This document shows, piece after piece, positions 36,956 through 47,311 of a DNA stretch of 64,000 nucleotides. This stretch comes from Acidovorax sp. 107. GTDB lineage: Bacteria > Pseudomonadota > Gammaproteobacteria > Burkholderiales > Burkholderiaceae_C. Where the stretch lies: positions 1,366,501 through 1,430,500 of the forward strand of contig NZ_QBTZ01000001.1 of NCBI RefSeq assembly GCF_003058055.1, written 5' to 3'. Below the pieces are notes generated by a model that worked only from the letters and a program-made list of their open reading frames with translations, was not told the origin of the DNA and did not search any database. A program made the position numbers and the translations under genes. Every line of letters starts with the position of its first letter. The stretch's first letter is position 1.

Positions 36956-38260
36956 TCAGCGCGCCGACATCTGCTGCGGCAGCCAGGTCACGATGCCGGG
37001 GAACACATAAATCAGCGCCACGGCGCCACACATCAGGAAGAACATGGGCATCGCAACCTTGGCAATCCAGGGCAGCTGGCGCCCTGTCATGCCCTGCAAC
37101 ACAAACAGGTTGAAGCCCACGGGCGGCGTGATCTGCGCCATCTCGACCACCAGCACGATGAAGATGCCGAACCAGATGGTGTCGATGCCCGCGGCCTGCA
37201 CCGTGGGCATGAGCACGCCCATGGTCAGCACCACCATCGAGATGCCGTCGAGAAAGCAACCCAGGATGATGTAGAAAATCGCCAGCGCCACGATGAGCTG
37301 GGCCTGGTTCAAGCCCAGCGACGCGATCCATTCGGCCAAGTGGCGAGGCAAGCCGATGTAGCCCATGGCCAGCGTGAGGAAGGCGGCGCCTGCCAGGATC
37401 AGTGCGATCATGCAGTACAAGCGCGTGGCGCCCATCAGCGAGTCCTTGAACGTGCCCCAGGTCATCGAGCCCTGCACGGCCGACAGCACCAGCGAGCCCA
37501 CCACGCCCACGGCCGCCGCCTCGGTGGCGGTGGCAAAACCGGTGTAGATGCTGCCCAGCACGGCCGCAATCAGCAGCACCACGGGGATCAGGCTGCGCGA
37601 TTCCGACAGCTTTTGCATGAAGCTCATGCGCACATCGGCCGCGGGCACCTGCTCGGGGTGGCGCAGCGCCCAGACCATGATGTAGCCCGAGAACAGCGCC
37701 GCCAGCAAGATGCCCGGCAGCACGCCCGCAATGAACAGCTGCGAGATCGACACCTCGGCCGACACGCCGTACACGATCATGATGATGGAGGGTGGGATCA
37801 ACAGGCCCAGCGTGCTCGCGCCCGCCAGCGTGCCCACGACCATGTGCTCGGGGTAGCCGCGGCGCGTCAGTTCGGGCAGCGTCATCTTGCCGATGGTGGC
37901 GCAGGTGGCGGCGCTCGACCCCGACACGGCGGCAAAGATGGTGCAGCCCACCACGTTGGTGTGCAGCAGCCGGCCCGGCAGTGCCTGCACCCAGGGGGCC
38001 AGGCCCTTGAACATGTCTTGCGACAAGCGGGTGCGGAACAGGATTTCGCCCATCCAGATGAACAGGGGCAGGGCTGTGAGGGTCCAGCTGGAGGCGCTAC
38101 CCCAGATCGTCACAGCCATCGCATCGCCCGCCGGGCGGGCGGAGAACAGCTGCATGGCGATCCAGGCGACGCCGGAGAGGGTGAGCCCGATCCATACGCC
38201 GCTGCCCAGAATCAGGAAAAGCGACAGTACGAGCAGGCCGGTTATGGCGAGATCACTCAT
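36956..38260 (-). CDS. dctM: TRAP transporter large permease subunit DctM
   Basis: A 434-aa inner-membrane protein with about 12 helices, the sodium-coupled transport subunit of a TRAP system. Family features include the conserved SGSSAATCATIGKMTLPELTRRGY and AGASTLGLLIPPSIIMIVYGV, and the C-terminal ITPPVGFNLFVLQGM. Follows dctQ by 20 bp and is the last gene of dctPQM. The substrate is not fixed by sequence; see the neighbouring oxoprolinase. Confidence 0.95.
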   Translation of the reverse strand: MSDLAITGLLVLSLFLILGSGVWIGLTLSGVAWIAMQLFSARPAGDAMAVTIWGSASSWTLTALPLFIWMGEILFRTRLSQDMFKGLAPWVQALPGRLLHTNVVGCTIFAAVSGSSAATCATIGKMTLPELTRRGYPEHMVVGTLAGASTLGLLIPPSIIMIVYGVSAEVSISQLFIAGVLPGILLAALFSGYIMVWALRHPEQVPAADVRMSFMQKLSESRSLIPVVLLIAAVLGSIYTGFATATEAAAVGVVGSLVLSAVQGSMTWGTFKDSLMGATRLYCMIALILAGAAFLTLAMGYIGLPRHLAEWIASLGLNQAQLIVALAIFYIILGCFLDGISMVVLTMGVLMPTVQAAGIDTIWFGIFIVLVVEMAQITPPVGFNLFVLQGMTGRQLPWIAKVAMPMFFLMCGAVALIYVFPGIVTWLPQQMSAR

Positions 38261-38280
38261 GGTAGGTCGTGCAGCAGGGG

Positions 38281-38790
38281 TTATTCATTGCGCAATGCTT
38301 CGCCAGAGGAGGCATCCACACGCTTGCCCATCATCTCCAGCACCAGCTCGTCCAGGAACGCGATGGCCAGAATCACCGTGCCCACGGCCATGGCGATCTG
38401 TGGAATCCATAGAGGTGTGGCGTCACTGCTGGTGGAGATGTCGTGGAACTCGTGCGACTGCCAGGCCAGCTTGCAGCTGTACACCGCAAACAGCACGGCG
38501 AGCAGGGTGGCAATGGCCAAAGCCCAGATCTCGAACGCCTTCTTGGCGCCGCCCTTCAAGAAGTTGAGCAGCAGCGTGACGCGGATGTGCTCTCCGCGCT
38601 TCAAGGTGTGGGCGAGTGCCAGAAAGCCCGATGCAGCCATCAGATAGCCCGCATAGGCGTCCGTGCCCGGCACGTGAAAGTGGAACTGCCGGCTGGCGAT
38701 GGACAGCAGCACCATCCCCAGCAGGCCGACCATGAAAAGCGCCGCCAGGGCGGCGGCGCTGTCGTACAGAAAGTCCAGCAGACGACGCAT
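38281..38790 (-). CDS. dctQ: TRAP transporter small permease subunit DctQ
   Basis: A 169-aa protein with four helices (about 12-30, 45-65, 88-108, 128-148) and the DctQ pattern RQFHFHVPGTDAYAGYLMAASGFLALAHTLKRGEHIRVTLLL. It partners DctM in the membrane. It lies 18 bp downstream of dctP. Confidence 0.93.
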   Translation of the reverse strand: MRRLLDFLYDSAAALAALFMVGLLGMVLLSIASRQFHFHVPGTDAYAGYLMAASGFLALAHTLKRGEHIRVTLLLNFLKGGAKKAFEIWALAIATLLAVLFAVYSCKLAWQSHEFHDISTSSDATPLWIPQIAMAVGTVILAIAFLDELVLEMMGKRVDASSGEALRNE

Positions 38791-38808
38791 GTGCGTGGGC
38801 GCCTGGGC

Positions 38809-39792
38809 TTACTTGCGGTAGGCGTCGATGAGCGCCTTGCCTTCGGGGCCGGCCTTTTCGAGCCATTCCTTGAGCATGGTGTCACCCACCTTGGCCATGT
38901 CGGCCTTCAGCGCGGCGGGCGGCGCCTCTACGCTCATGCCATTGGCCTTGAGCTTCGCGATGGTGTCGGCGTTGACCTTGGCACTGTTGGCCCAGCCGCG
39001 CGCCTCGGCGTCAGCACCGGCCTTGAGCAGGGCGTCCTGGCTGGGCTTGTCCAGCGCATCAAACGCCTTCTTGTTCACCAGCAGGGCGTTTTTGGGCAAC
39101 CAGGCCTGGGTGTCGTAATAGAACTTGAGGTGCTCGTACAGCTTGCTGTCCACGCCTGTGGCGCCCGAGGTCATGGTCGATTCGACCACGCCCGTGGCCA
39201 GGGCTTGCGAGAACTCCGCAGCCTGCACCGTCACGGGCTGGGCACCGACCAGCTCGGCAATGCGCGCGGTGGCAGGGCTGTAGGCGCGCCACTTGATGCC
39301 CTTGAGGTCAGCGGCAGAGGCCAGCGGCTTCCTGGTGTAGATGCCTTGTGGAGGCCAAGCCACCGCGTACAGCAACATCATTCCCTGCTCAGCCAGCTTC
39401 TTTTCCAGGAAGGGCTTTTGGGCGGCGTAGAGCTTTTTGGAGGCGTCGTAGCTGTCGGCCAGGAAGGGCAGGCCATCCACGCCAAACAGCTGCCATTCGT
39501 TCTGGAAGTTGGCCAGCAGGATCTCGCCCATCTGTGCCTGGCCGCCTTGCACAGCGCGCTTGATTTCAGGGGCCTTGAACAGCGCCGCGTTGGCGTGCAC
39601 CGTGATCTTGAGCTTGCCGCCCGTGGCCTTGTCCACATCGCTGGCCAGCTGCACCATGTTCTCGGTGTGGAAGTTGGTGGCAGGGTAGGCGGCGGCCAGG
39701 TCCCACTTGGTCTGGGCGAATGCCGAGGTGGCAGACAGGCCCGCAGCCAGGGTCAGGGCGAGTGCGGTCACGGGGAAGATTCGACGCTTCAT
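38809..39792 (-). CDS. dctP: TRAP transporter periplasmic solute-binding protein DctP
   Basis: A 327-aa receptor with a signal peptide cleaved near AFA-QT (residue 26). The DctP family arginine that anchors a carboxylate lies in KGIKWRAYSPATARIAELVGAQPVTVQAAEFSQAL, near residues 170-205. The ligand is probably a small carboxylate. GGAG lies eight nt before the ATG. The gene is divergent from a MarR-like regulator. Confidence 0.93.
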   Translation of the reverse strand: MKRRIFPVTALALTLAAGLSATSAFAQTKWDLAAAYPATNFHTENMVQLASDVDKATGGKLKITVHANAALFKAPEIKRAVQGGQAQMGEILLANFQNEWQLFGVDGLPFLADSYDASKKLYAAQKPFLEKKLAEQGMMLLYAVAWPPQGIYTRKPLASAADLKGIKWRAYSPATARIAELVGAQPVTVQAAEFSQALATGVVESTMTSGATGVDSKLYEHLKFYYDTQAWLPKNALLVNKKAFDALDKPSQDALLKAGADAEARGWANSAKVNADTIAKLKANGMSVEAPPAALKADMAKVGDTMLKEWLEKAGPEGKALIDAYRK

Positions 39793-39979
39793 AGATATTG
39801 CTCCGCAGGGTTGTATGTACAAGGTTGGATGTAACAAATCACTGTATCGGAAGCCGATCCGATTGCGATAGGTGTTTTGCCTAAACGCTGACAAATTGCC
39901 AACAAATTACCATCGACTTGCCTACAATGCCCCATGCATATCCCGTGCCAATGACAGAACCCGCAGGCCCGAACCCGCC
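39793..39979. promoter_or_regulatory. Divergent control region between dctP and the MarR-like gene
   Basis: AT-rich 187-bp gap. It contains the interrupted palindrome ATCGG-AAG-CCGAT at about 39846-39858 and, on the other side, two CAAATT repeats at about 39892-39908; either could be the operator of the adjacent regulator. Confidence 0.4.
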
Positions 39980-40516
39980 ATGAAATCTGACGCCAAGCCC
40001 AAGGCCAAAACCGACTCCGGACCCATCGTGTCGTCGGCGCACCTGGTGTCGGCGCAGAGCGCGGAGATGAGCGAGTTCGAGTTTGGCCTCATCGTGGCGG
40101 GCAATGCGTTCCACCGCTGGGTGGTGCACTGCATGGCGGCGGCGGGGCTCAAGGACCTGACGCCGCTCGACGTGGTGGTGCTGCACCATGTCACGCACCG
40201 CGCGCGCGACAAGCGCCTGGCCGACATCTGTTTCATCATGAACGTGGAAGACACGCACCTGGTGAACTACTCGCTCAAAAAGCTGCAGACCCTGGGCGTG
40301 GTGGCCTCGCAAAAGAATGGCAAGGAAGTGACCTACGCCGCCACCGACATCGGCCGCGCCTACGTGCAGCGCTACCGCGAGATCCGCGAGAGTTGCCTGA
40401 TCGACGCCTTGAATGCCGATGACGCGCTCAACCGCGACATTGGTGAGCTGGCCCGTTTGCTGCGTGTGCTCTCGGGCATGTACGACCAGGCAGCGCGCTC
40501 GGCCGCGTCGTTGTGA
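39980..40516 (+). CDS. MarR-like winged-helix regulator
   Basis: A 178-aa protein with a lysine-rich N-terminal extension (to about 30) and a winged-helix core (about 60-140: LTPLDVVVLHHVTHRARDKRLADICFIMNVEDTHLVNYSLKKLQTLGVV). Its divergence from dctPQM and its position directly upstream of the oxoprolinase suggest that it controls both. Effector likely the transported compound (inference). Confidence 0.8.
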   Translation: MKSDAKPKAKTDSGPIVSSAHLVSAQSAEMSEFEFGLIVAGNAFHRWVVHCMAAAGLKDLTPLDVVVLHHVTHRARDKRLADICFIMNVEDTHLVNYSLKKLQTLGVVASQKNGKEVTYAATDIGRAYVQRYREIRESCLIDALNADDALNRDIGELARLLRVLSGMYDQAARSAASL

Positions 40517-40521
40517 ACTCT

Positions 40522-40603
40522 GGCCTCCAATCTTTGAGTTTTTGAATGAAAAGCGGCTGTGGCGCAGATATTGAATGCGCTGGCAGCTATTGATTAGATA
40601 GCA
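40522..40603 (-). repeat. Palindromic element (ATAGC family), exact-core copy
   Basis: Reverse-strand core ATAGC-TGCCA-GCGCA (40576-40590), with GGCC at the far end (40522). It occupies nearly the whole gap between the regulator and the oxoprolinase gene. Confidence 0.65.
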
Positions 40604-40608
40604 TCACC

Positions 40609-43600
40609 ATGTCCAACCAACCTTCCCCCATGTCCCGCTGGCAGTTCTGGATAGACCGTGGAGGCACCTTCACCGACGTGGTGGGCAAGCGGCCTGACGG
40701 CACCCTGGTCACGCACAAGCTGTTGTCCGAGAACCCCGAGCAGTACAAGGACGCGGCCGTGGCAGGCATTCGGCACCTGCTGGGTTTGAAGCCGGGCGAG
40801 CCGGTGACGCCTGCGCTGGTGGAGTGCGTGAAGATGGGCACCACCGTGGCCACCAACGCGCTCTTGGAGCGCAAGGGCGAGCCCACGCTGCTCATCACCA
40901 CCAGGGGCTTCAAGGACGCGCTGCGCATTGCGTACCAGAACCGCCCACGTTTGTTTGACCGCCACATCGTGCTGCCCGAGCTGCTGTACGAGCGCGTGAT
41001 TGAGGCGCAGGAGCGCGTGAGCGCGCAGGGTGAGGTGATCGAGCCGCTGGACGAAGACCACCTCAAGGAACGCCTGTGGGCCGCTTACGACGCGGGCCTG
41101 CGCAGCGCGGCCATCGTGTTCATGCACGGCTACCGGTTCACGGCGCACGAAGAGGCGGCGGCCCGCATTGCGCGCGCGGCGGGTTTCACGCAGGTGAGCG
41201 CCTCGCACGCCACCAGCCCCATGATGAAGCTGGTGAGCCGGGGCGACACCACGGTGGTGGATGCCTACCTGTCACCCATCCTGCGCCGCTATGTGGACCA
41301 GGTGGCGAGCGAGATGCCGGGCGTGAAGCTGTTCTTCATGCAGTCGTCGGGCGGCCTGACGGACGCCCAGGTGTTTCAGGGCAAGGACGCGATCCTCTCG
41401 GGCCCCGCAGGCGGCATCGTGGGCATGGCACGCACTGCCGGTTTGGCAGGCCACGACAAGGTGATCGGCTTTGACATGGGCGGCACCAGCACTGACGTGA
41501 GCCACTACGCGGGCGAGTTTGAGCGGGAGTTCGAGACGCAGGTGGCCGGCGTGCGCATGCGTGCGCCCATGATGAGCATCCACACCGTGGCGGCCGGTGG
41601 CGGCTCCATCCTGGGCTTTGACGGCGCACGCTTTCGTGTGGGCCCCGAGAGCGCGGGTGCCAACCCCGGCCCCGCCAGTTACCGCCGTGGCGGCCCGCTG
41701 GCCGTGACGGATGCGAACGTGATGGTGGGCAAGATCCAGCCCGCGCACTTCCCCAAGGTGTTTGGCCATGCGGCCAACGAGGCGCTGGATGGCGACGCAG
41801 TGGCGCACAAGTTTGGCGATCTTGCCGAGCAAACCGGGCGCAGCGCCGAGGATGTGGCCCATGGTTTTATTCAGATCGCCGTGCAGCAGATGGCCAACGC
41901 GATCAAGAAAATCAGCGTCGCGCGCGGCTATGACGTGACGCGCTACACGCTGCAGTGCTTTGGCGGCGCAGGCGGCCAACATGCGTGTTTGGTGGCTGAT
42001 GCGCTGGGCATGACCCGCGTGTTTGTGCACCCGCTGGCCGGTGTACTCAGCGCCTACGGCATGGGGCTGGCGGACCAGAACGTGATCCGCGAACAGGCCG
42101 TGGAAACGAAGCTGGTGCCAGAGGCACTCGCAAGCATCGAAGCCACGCTGGACCAACTGGCCACCACCGCACGCACCGAGCTGGAGCGCCAGCAGGTGGG
42201 CGCAGGCACAGCCGTGGTGCACCGCCGCGTGCATGTGCGCTACGAGGGCAGCGACTCGGCGTTGATCGTGCCGTTTGGCTCGCTGGCCGAGATCACCGCA
42301 GGCTTTGAGGCCGCCTACCGCCAGCGCTTTGCGTTCCTCATGCAGGGCAAGGGCTTGGTGGTGGAGGCTGTATCGGTCGAGGCCGTGGTGCCCGGCGACG
42401 CCCCCGAGGAGCCACGCCACGCGCTGCAGCCCGCGCGCGAGGTACCGCGCCGCTGCACCGTGCGCATGTACACCGGTGGCGTGGACGGCGTGCCCGCTTG
42501 GCATGACGCGGCATTGGTGGTGCGCGAGGACCTGCGCCCCGGCGACGTGATCCCCGGCCCGGCCATCATTGCCGAGAAGAACGCCACCACCATCGTTGAG
42601 CCCGGCTGGGAAGCGCAGCTCACCGAGCTGGACCACCTGCTGCTCCACCGCCGCGTGGCGCGCGCTGTGCAGCATGCTGTGGGCACCACCGTGGACCCGG
42701 TGCTGCTGGAGGTGTTCAACAACCTGTTTATGAACATTGCCGAGCAGATGGGGCTGCAGCTGCAGAACACGGCGTACTCCGTCAACATCAAGGAGCGCCT
42801 GGACTTCAGCTGCGCGCTGTTCGACACCGAGGGCAACCTGATTGCCAATGCGCCGCACATGCCCGTGCACCTGGGCTCGATGGGCGAGAGCATCAAGACC
42901 GTGATTCGCGAGAACGCAGGCAAGATGCAGCCCGGCGATGTGTTTGTGCTCAACGACCCGTACCACGGTGGCACGCACCTGCCGGACATCACGGTCATCA
43001 CGCCGGTCTACATCGCCGATGAAGCCACGCCCACGTTCTATGTGGGCAGCCGGGGCCACCACGCGGATGTGGGTGGCACCACGCCCGGATCGATGCCACC
43101 GTTCTCCACGCGCATCGAGGAAGAGGGCGTGCAGATCAACAACGTGAAGCTGGTGGAGCGCGGCGTGCTGCGCGAGGCGGCGATGGTTGCGCTGCTGGAA
43201 AGCGGCGAATACCCATCACGCAATCCACAGCAGAACATGGCCGATTTACGCGCGCAAATCGCTGCCAACGAAAAAGGCCAGCAGGAGCTGCGCCGCATGG
43301 TGGCCGAGTTCGGTCTCGACGTGGTGCAGGCCTACATGCGCCATGTGCAGGACAACGCCGAAGAGTCCGTGCGCCGTGTCATCACACGGCTGAAGGATGG
43401 TGCGTTCACCCTGCCGCTCGATAACGGCGCGCAGATCAGCGTGGCGGTGAAGGTGGATGCCGCCAGCCGCAGCGCCACCATCGACTTCACCGGCACCAGC
43501 CCGCAGCAGACGAACAACTTCAATGCGCCCACGGCGGTGTGCATGGCGGCGGTGCTGTACGTGTTCCGCACGCTGGTCGATGACGACATTCCGCTGAACG

Positions 43601-44259
43601 CCGGATGCCTGAAGCCGCTCAACGTCATCATCCCCCCCGGCAGCATGCTCAACCCCAACCCACCGGCCTCGGTGGTGGCGGGCAACGTGGAGACCTCCAC
43701 CTGCATCACCAACGCGCTGTATGGCGCCTTGGGCCTGATGGCAGCGGGGCAGTGCACCATGAACAACTTCACCTTTGGCAGTACGCGCTACCAGTACTAC
43801 GAGACCATCTCGGGCGGCAGTGGTGCGGGCGGGGTGTGGGATGCGAATGGGCAGCTGGTGGGTGGGTTTGGCGGCACCAGCGTCGTGCAGTGCCACATGA
43901 CCAATTCGCGCCTGACGGACCCCGAGGTGCTGGAGTTCCGCTTTCCGGTGCGGCTGGAGGCCTACGAGATCCGCAAGGGATCGGGCGGTGCCGGACAGTA
44001 CAAGGGTGGCGATGGCGGCATCCGCCGCGTGCGCTTCCTCGAACCGATGACGGCCAGCATCTTGTCCAACGGCCGCCACCATGGCGCATTTGGCATGGCG
44101 GGCGGCCAGCCAGGGGCCGTAGGCATCAACAAGGTGGTGCGCAGCGACGGCCGGGTGGAGCTGCTGGACCACATTGGCCAGGCCGAGATGGCACCGGGCG
44201 ATGTGTTCGAGATTCACACACCCGGTGGCGGTGGGTTTGGCGTTCCAGGGGCGAAGTAA
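40609..44259 (+). CDS. Fused 5-oxoprolinase / N-methylhydantoinase (HyuA-HyuB)
   Basis: A 1216-aa ATP-dependent cyclic-amide hydrolase. It has an N-terminal Hydant_A_N domain (about 10-200, [35 protein letters not shown]), a Hydantoinase_A domain (about 215-520, [34 protein letters not shown]) and a Hydantoinase_B domain (about 700-1210, [37 protein letters not shown]). The fused layout equals eukaryotic-type and bacterial OPLAH proteins acting on 5-oxoproline. Next to a divergent regulator and TRAP genes, it suggests uptake and hydrolysis of a cyclic amide acid; which one is not proven. Confidence 0.9.
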   Translation: MSNQPSPMSRWQFWIDRGGTFTDVVGKRPDGTLVTHKLLSENPEQYKDAAVAGIRHLLGLKPGEPVTPALVECVKMGTTVATNALLERKGEPTLLITTRGFKDALRIAYQNRPRLFDRHIVLPELLYERVIEAQERVSAQGEVIEPLDEDHLKERLWAAYDAGLRSAAIVFMHGYRFTAHEEAAARIARAAGFTQVSASHATSPMMKLVSRGDTTVVDAYLSPILRRYVDQVASEMPGVKLFFMQSSGGLTDAQVFQGKDAILSGPAGGIVGMARTAGLAGHDKVIGFDMGGTSTDVSHYAGEFEREFETQVAGVRMRAPMMSIHTVAAGGGSILGFDGARFRVGPESAGANPGPASYRRGGPLAVTDANVMVGKIQPAHFPKVFGHAANEALDGDAVAHKFGDLAEQTGRSAEDVAHGFIQIAVQQMANAIKKISVARGYDVTRYTLQCFGGAGGQHACLVADALGMTRVFVHPLAGVLSAYGMGLADQNVIREQAVETKLVPEALASIEATLDQLATTARTELERQQVGAGTAVVHRRVHVRYEGSDSALIVPFGSLAEITAGFEAAYRQRFAFLMQGKGLVVEAVSVEAVVPGDAPEEPRHALQPAREVPRRCTVRMYTGGVDGVPAWHDAALVVREDLRPGDVIPGPAIIAEKNATTIVEPGWEAQLTELDHLLLHRRVARAVQHAVGTTVDPVLLEVFNNLFMNIAEQMGLQLQNTAYSVNIKERLDFSCALFDTEGNLIANAPHMPVHLGSMGESIKTVIRENAGKMQPGDVFVLNDPYHGGTHLPDITVITPVYIADEATPTFYVGSRGHHADVGGTTPGSMPPFSTRIEEEGVQINNVKLVERGVLREAAMVALLESGEYPSRNPQQNMADLRAQIAANEKGQQELRRMVAEFGLDVVQAYMRHVQDNAEESVRRVITRLKDGAFTLPLDNGAQISVAVKVDAASRSATIDFTGTSPQQTNNFNAPTAVCMAAVLYVFRTLVDDDIPLNAGCLKPLNVIIPPGSMLNPNPPASVVAGNVETSTCITNALYGALGLMAAGQCTMNNFTFGSTRYQYYETISGGSGAGGVWDANGQLVGGFGGTSVVQCHMTNSRLTDPEVLEFRFPVRLEAYEIRKGSGGAGQYKGGDGGIRRVRFLEPMTASILSNGRHHGAFGMAGGQPGAVGINKVVRSDGRVELLDHIGQAEMAPGDVFEIHTPGGGGFGVPGAK

Positions 44260-44260
44260 G

Positions 44261-44312
44261 GGCCAAAAGTGCTGCAGGCGCATGTTTCATATGCGCCTGC
44301 AGCTATCAAATC
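44261..44312 (-). repeat. Palindromic element (ATAGC family), exact core; also the mnhG terminator
   Basis: Perfect 13-bp stem (44271-44283 with 44291-44303) around a 7-nt loop; reverse-strand core ATAGC-TGCAG-GCGCA. On the reverse strand it is followed by CTTTTGGCC, so it can act as an intrinsic terminator for the Mrp operon. Confidence 0.75.
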
Positions 44313-44330
44313 AGGAGTAATTGATCAGGA

Positions 44331-44711
44331 TTATTTGGCTTCTGCGCTGCCATCCACCTTGGGCTGGCTCAGGCTGGGTGGCACATCACGCCCAGCCTGC
44401 CGGGCGCGGAACAGCGCCGCGCGCATCAGAAAGATCGACATGATGGGCACCGTGATCGCCACGAACACGGCAATCAGCAGCGCATGCAGCGCCAGGCTGC
44501 GGTCGGCCACCGAGAAGTACAGCACCGTGCCGTGCATGATCAGCCAGCAGCCCAGCGTGGCGATGATGGAGGGGGCGTGTACCCGTTCAAAAAACGTGGG
44601 CAGCCGCAGCAGCCCGATGGAGCCCAGCAGGGCCAGCGCGGCGCCGGCCAGCACCAGCACGGCCACGATGATTTCCAGCCACAGCGGAAGAACGGCGGCA
44701 GCTTCGGTCAT
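44331..44711 (-). CDS. mnhG: Mrp/Pha cation:proton antiporter subunit G
   Basis: A 126-aa three-helix protein (LEIIVAVLVLAGAALALLGSIGLLRLPTFFERVHAPS, family hallmark near residues 10-45). Start ATG at 44711 overlaps the mnhF stop as ATGA. Last gene of the operon. Confidence 0.92.
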   Translation of the reverse strand: MTEAAAVLPLWLEIIVAVLVLAGAALALLGSIGLLRLPTFFERVHAPSIIATLGCWLIMHGTVLYFSVADRSLALHALLIAVFVAITVPIMSIFLMRAALFRARQAGRDVPPSLSQPKVDGSAEAK

Positions 44712-44986
44712 TCGATCACCTCGCCGCGCAGCAAAAACTTGGCCATGGCCATGGAGCCGACAAAGCTGAACAGCGCCAGCAGCAGTGCGGCCTCGAAGTA
44801 GTTTTTGCTGCCGTAGAGCAGGCCCAGCACCAGCATCACCAGCATGCCGCTCAGGTACATGCAGTCCAGCGCCAGCACGCGGTCTTGCGCGGACGGGCCC
44901 TTGAGCAGTCGGATCAACGCACAGCCCATGGCCAGCGCGAGCATGAGCAGGGCGGCCGGCAGGGCCCAGTCCAGCACGGGGGTCAT
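44708..44986 (-). CDS. mnhF: Mrp/Pha cation:proton antiporter subunit F
   Basis: A 92-aa three-helix protein with the family segment GPSAQDRVLALDCMYL. Its start overlaps the mnhE stop (ATGA) and its stop overlaps the mnhG start. Confidence 0.92.
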   Translation of the reverse strand: MTPVLDWALPAALLMLALAMGCALIRLLKGPSAQDRVLALDCMYLSGMLVMLVLGLLYGSKNYFEAALLLALFSFVGSMAMAKFLLRGEVIE

Positions 44987-45534
44987 TCAAAAATCTCCAT
45001 CAAGGGGGCCTCGTAGCGCTGCTTCACGTCAGCGATCATCGTGGCCGGGTCGTCCAGCTCCAGCACGTGCAGCAGCAGCATGCTGCGGTCCAGCGAAATC
45101 TCGGCCCACGCGGTGCCGGGCGTGATGCACACGATCATCGCCAGCACGGCCAGTGCGTTGGGGTCCCGCACGTCCAGCGGGATGTGCACAAAACCCGCAG
45201 GGTGGCGCCTGCGGCCGGGCGCCAGCAGCAGACGGGCCACGGCCAGGTTGGACCGGGTGGTGTCTGCCACCACCGTGAGCGCCAGGCGCAAGACGGTGCC
45301 CGGCTTGCGGATGCGCACGGGCAGGGGGCGCAGCCCGGCGGTGAGCAGCGGGATCGCCAATGCCACCACGGTGCCCAGCAGGAGGTGGCCTGCGCTCAGG
45401 CTGCGGTTGAGCAGCAGCCACAAGCCCAGCAGCGCCAGCGAGAGCAGCGGTGCAGGCACCAGGCGCCCCAGCAGATGGGGGCGTGGCGGCGTTGCGGGTA
45501 CGTGGGTAGCGGTTGAGTGGCGGGGTGAGGTCAT
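44983..45534 (-). CDS. mnhE: Mrp/Pha cation:proton antiporter subunit E
   Basis: A 183-aa protein with two N-terminal helices (about 25-65) and a cytoplasmic domain that carries the MnhE segment ALAVLAMIVCITPGTAWAEI. The first 20 residues are a polar Pro/Thr extension. Overlaps neighbours by 4 nt on both sides. Confidence 0.92.
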   Translation of the reverse strand: MTSPRHSTATHVPATPPRPHLLGRLVPAPLLSLALLGLWLLLNRSLSAGHLLLGTVVALAIPLLTAGLRPLPVRIRKPGTVLRLALTVVADTTRSNLAVARLLLAPGRRRHPAGFVHIPLDVRDPNALAVLAMIVCITPGTAWAEISLDRSMLLLHVLELDDPATMIADVKQRYEAPLMEIFE

Positions 45535-47252
45535 GGCTTGTCCCCTGATGGCATGGTTTCAGTCGTTGCCGCAGGCGAAGGCGCGACGGGCGCAGCGGTC
45601 ATCACCGCGCGCACATAGGTGGCGGGCGCATGCAGGGCATCGGCCGTGGCCTGGGTGTAGCGCATCACCGCCCCAGCCTGCCAAACCAGCGCCACGCAGG
45701 CCAGCAGCAGCAGGGCAATGGGCAACCCCTCCAGCACCAGGAGCTGCGGGGATGCCCGGCCTTGGGCCGACCAGAAGTGGCGAATGCCCGCGCGCGTGAG
45801 TGCCAGCAGCGCCAGCAGCCCCGAGCCCACCAGCAGCGCCACCAGCAACCAGCCCGCAGCGCCCAGGCGAATGCCCTGGGCCGCGCCCAGCCCCAGCGGG
45901 TTGAGCAGTGCATGGACCATGGCGAACTTGCCCACAAAACCGGGCAGGGGCGGCAGGCCCGCAATGACCAGCGTGCAGGCCACGAACGCCAGGCCCAGAA
46001 AGGCCGCGGCGGCGGGGATGACCTGACCGATCAGCGCCTGCTCCCTGTCGTCCAGATTCATGCCCTCGGTGGGTACCAGGTCGGCCGACAGGAAGGGCGC
46101 GTCGTCGGTCTGCTCATGCGGCGCGAGGTTGGCGCCGTCGTTGCGCCAGCGGTCGATCAGGTCAGTGAGCAGGAACAACACGCTCACGGCCAGCGTAGAG
46201 CTGAGCAGGTAGTACAGCAACCCGCTCGTGAGCAGGTTCTGCCCGAAGCCCACGGCGGCCAGCAGCGTGCCCGACGACAGCACGGCGCTGAACCCGGCCA
46301 GATGCCCCAGGCGCTGCGATCCCAGCATGCCAATGGCACCAAACGCCATGGTCAGCATGCCGCCTCCAATGAGCCACTGGCCGCCGAACAGCGCGGATTC
46401 ACCCGCCTCGGCGCCGAACAGCAGTGTCCACAGCCGCAGCACGCTGTACACGCCCACCTTGGTCATCAGCGCAAACAGCGCACCCACGGGCGCGGTGGCC
46501 GCGCTGTAGGCGGGTACCAGCCAGAAGTTGAGCGGCCACACGGCGGCCTTGATGAGGAACGCGACCGCCAGAATGGCGGCGGCTGCGTGCAGCAGCCCCC
46601 GGTCTGCCACGGCCACACCCGCAATGCTCTGCGCCAGGTCGGCCATGTTGAGCGTGCCGGTGATGCCGTACAGCATCGACACACCGATGAGGAACAGCGA
46701 CGAGGCGGCGAGGTTGATGGCGATGTAGTGCAGCCCCGCCGACACGCGCGGGCGGCCCGAGCCGTGCAGCAGCAGCCCGTAGGAGGCCGCCAGCATGATC
46801 TCGAAGAACACGAACAGGTTGAACAGGTCGGCCGTGAGAAACGCGCCCGCCAACCCCATGAGCTGAAACTGGAACAGCGGGTGAAAGTGCACACCCGCCC
46901 GGTGCCAGCGCGCGGCTGAGAACAGCACCGTGGCCAGCGCCACCGTGCTGGTCAGCACCAGCATCATGGCCGACAGACGGTCGATGACCAGCACGATGCC
47001 GAACGGCGCCGGCCAGTTGCCCGGCAGGTACACGCCCAGGCTGGTCTGCACGCTGGGCTCCTTGGCCTGCACCAGCAGCAGCACGGCCACCACCAGGCCC
47101 ATCAGGGTCGATGTGATGTTGAGCGTGACCTTGGTGCGCTGGCGCTCTTCGCGCAGCAACAGCATGAGCCCGGCCGTGAGCAGGGGTAGCGCGATGGGGG
47201 CGAGGATCAGGTGCGGCATCAGCCGCTCCAGTAGGAGGTGCACGGATGTCAT
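45531..47252 (-). CDS. mnhD: Mrp/Pha cation:proton antiporter subunit D
   Basis: A 573-aa antiporter-like, NuoN/M-related membrane subunit with about 14 helices; conserved proton-channel lysines and glutamate lie in FLTADLFNLFVFFEIMLAASYGLLLHG and AFLIKAAVWPLNFWLVPAY. The ATG at 47252 has GGAG eight nt upstream; a second ATG at 47219 is also well placed. A GC-rich repeat separates it from mnhC, breaking the otherwise overlapping gene chain. Confidence 0.92.
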   Translation of the reverse strand: MTSVHLLLERLMPHLILAPIALPLLTAGLMLLLREERQRTKVTLNITSTLMGLVVAVLLLVQAKEPSVQTSLGVYLPGNWPAPFGIVLVIDRLSAMMLVLTSTVALATVLFSAARWHRAGVHFHPLFQFQLMGLAGAFLTADLFNLFVFFEIMLAASYGLLLHGSGRPRVSAGLHYIAINLAASSLFLIGVSMLYGITGTLNMADLAQSIAGVAVADRGLLHAAAAILAVAFLIKAAVWPLNFWLVPAYSAATAPVGALFALMTKVGVYSVLRLWTLLFGAEAGESALFGGQWLIGGGMLTMAFGAIGMLGSQRLGHLAGFSAVLSSGTLLAAVGFGQNLLTSGLLYYLLSSTLAVSVLFLLTDLIDRWRNDGANLAPHEQTDDAPFLSADLVPTEGMNLDDREQALIGQVIPAAAAFLGLAFVACTLVIAGLPPLPGFVGKFAMVHALLNPLGLGAAQGIRLGAAGWLLVALLVGSGLLALLALTRAGIRHFWSAQGRASPQLLVLEGLPIALLLLACVALVWQAGAVMRYTQATADALHAPATYVRAVMTAAPVAPSPAATTETMPSGDKP

Positions 47253-47311
47253 GTCAGGACTCCATGGCGCTGCGCATGAAAAGGGCGCGCCTCAGGCCCG
47301 GGCAGCCGAGC

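Noticed and set aside
41272..43062. 596-codon reverse-strand frame opposite the oxoprolinase
   Set aside because: Antisense artefact of third-position GC bias; no recognisable domain and it lies wholly inside a well-supported gene.
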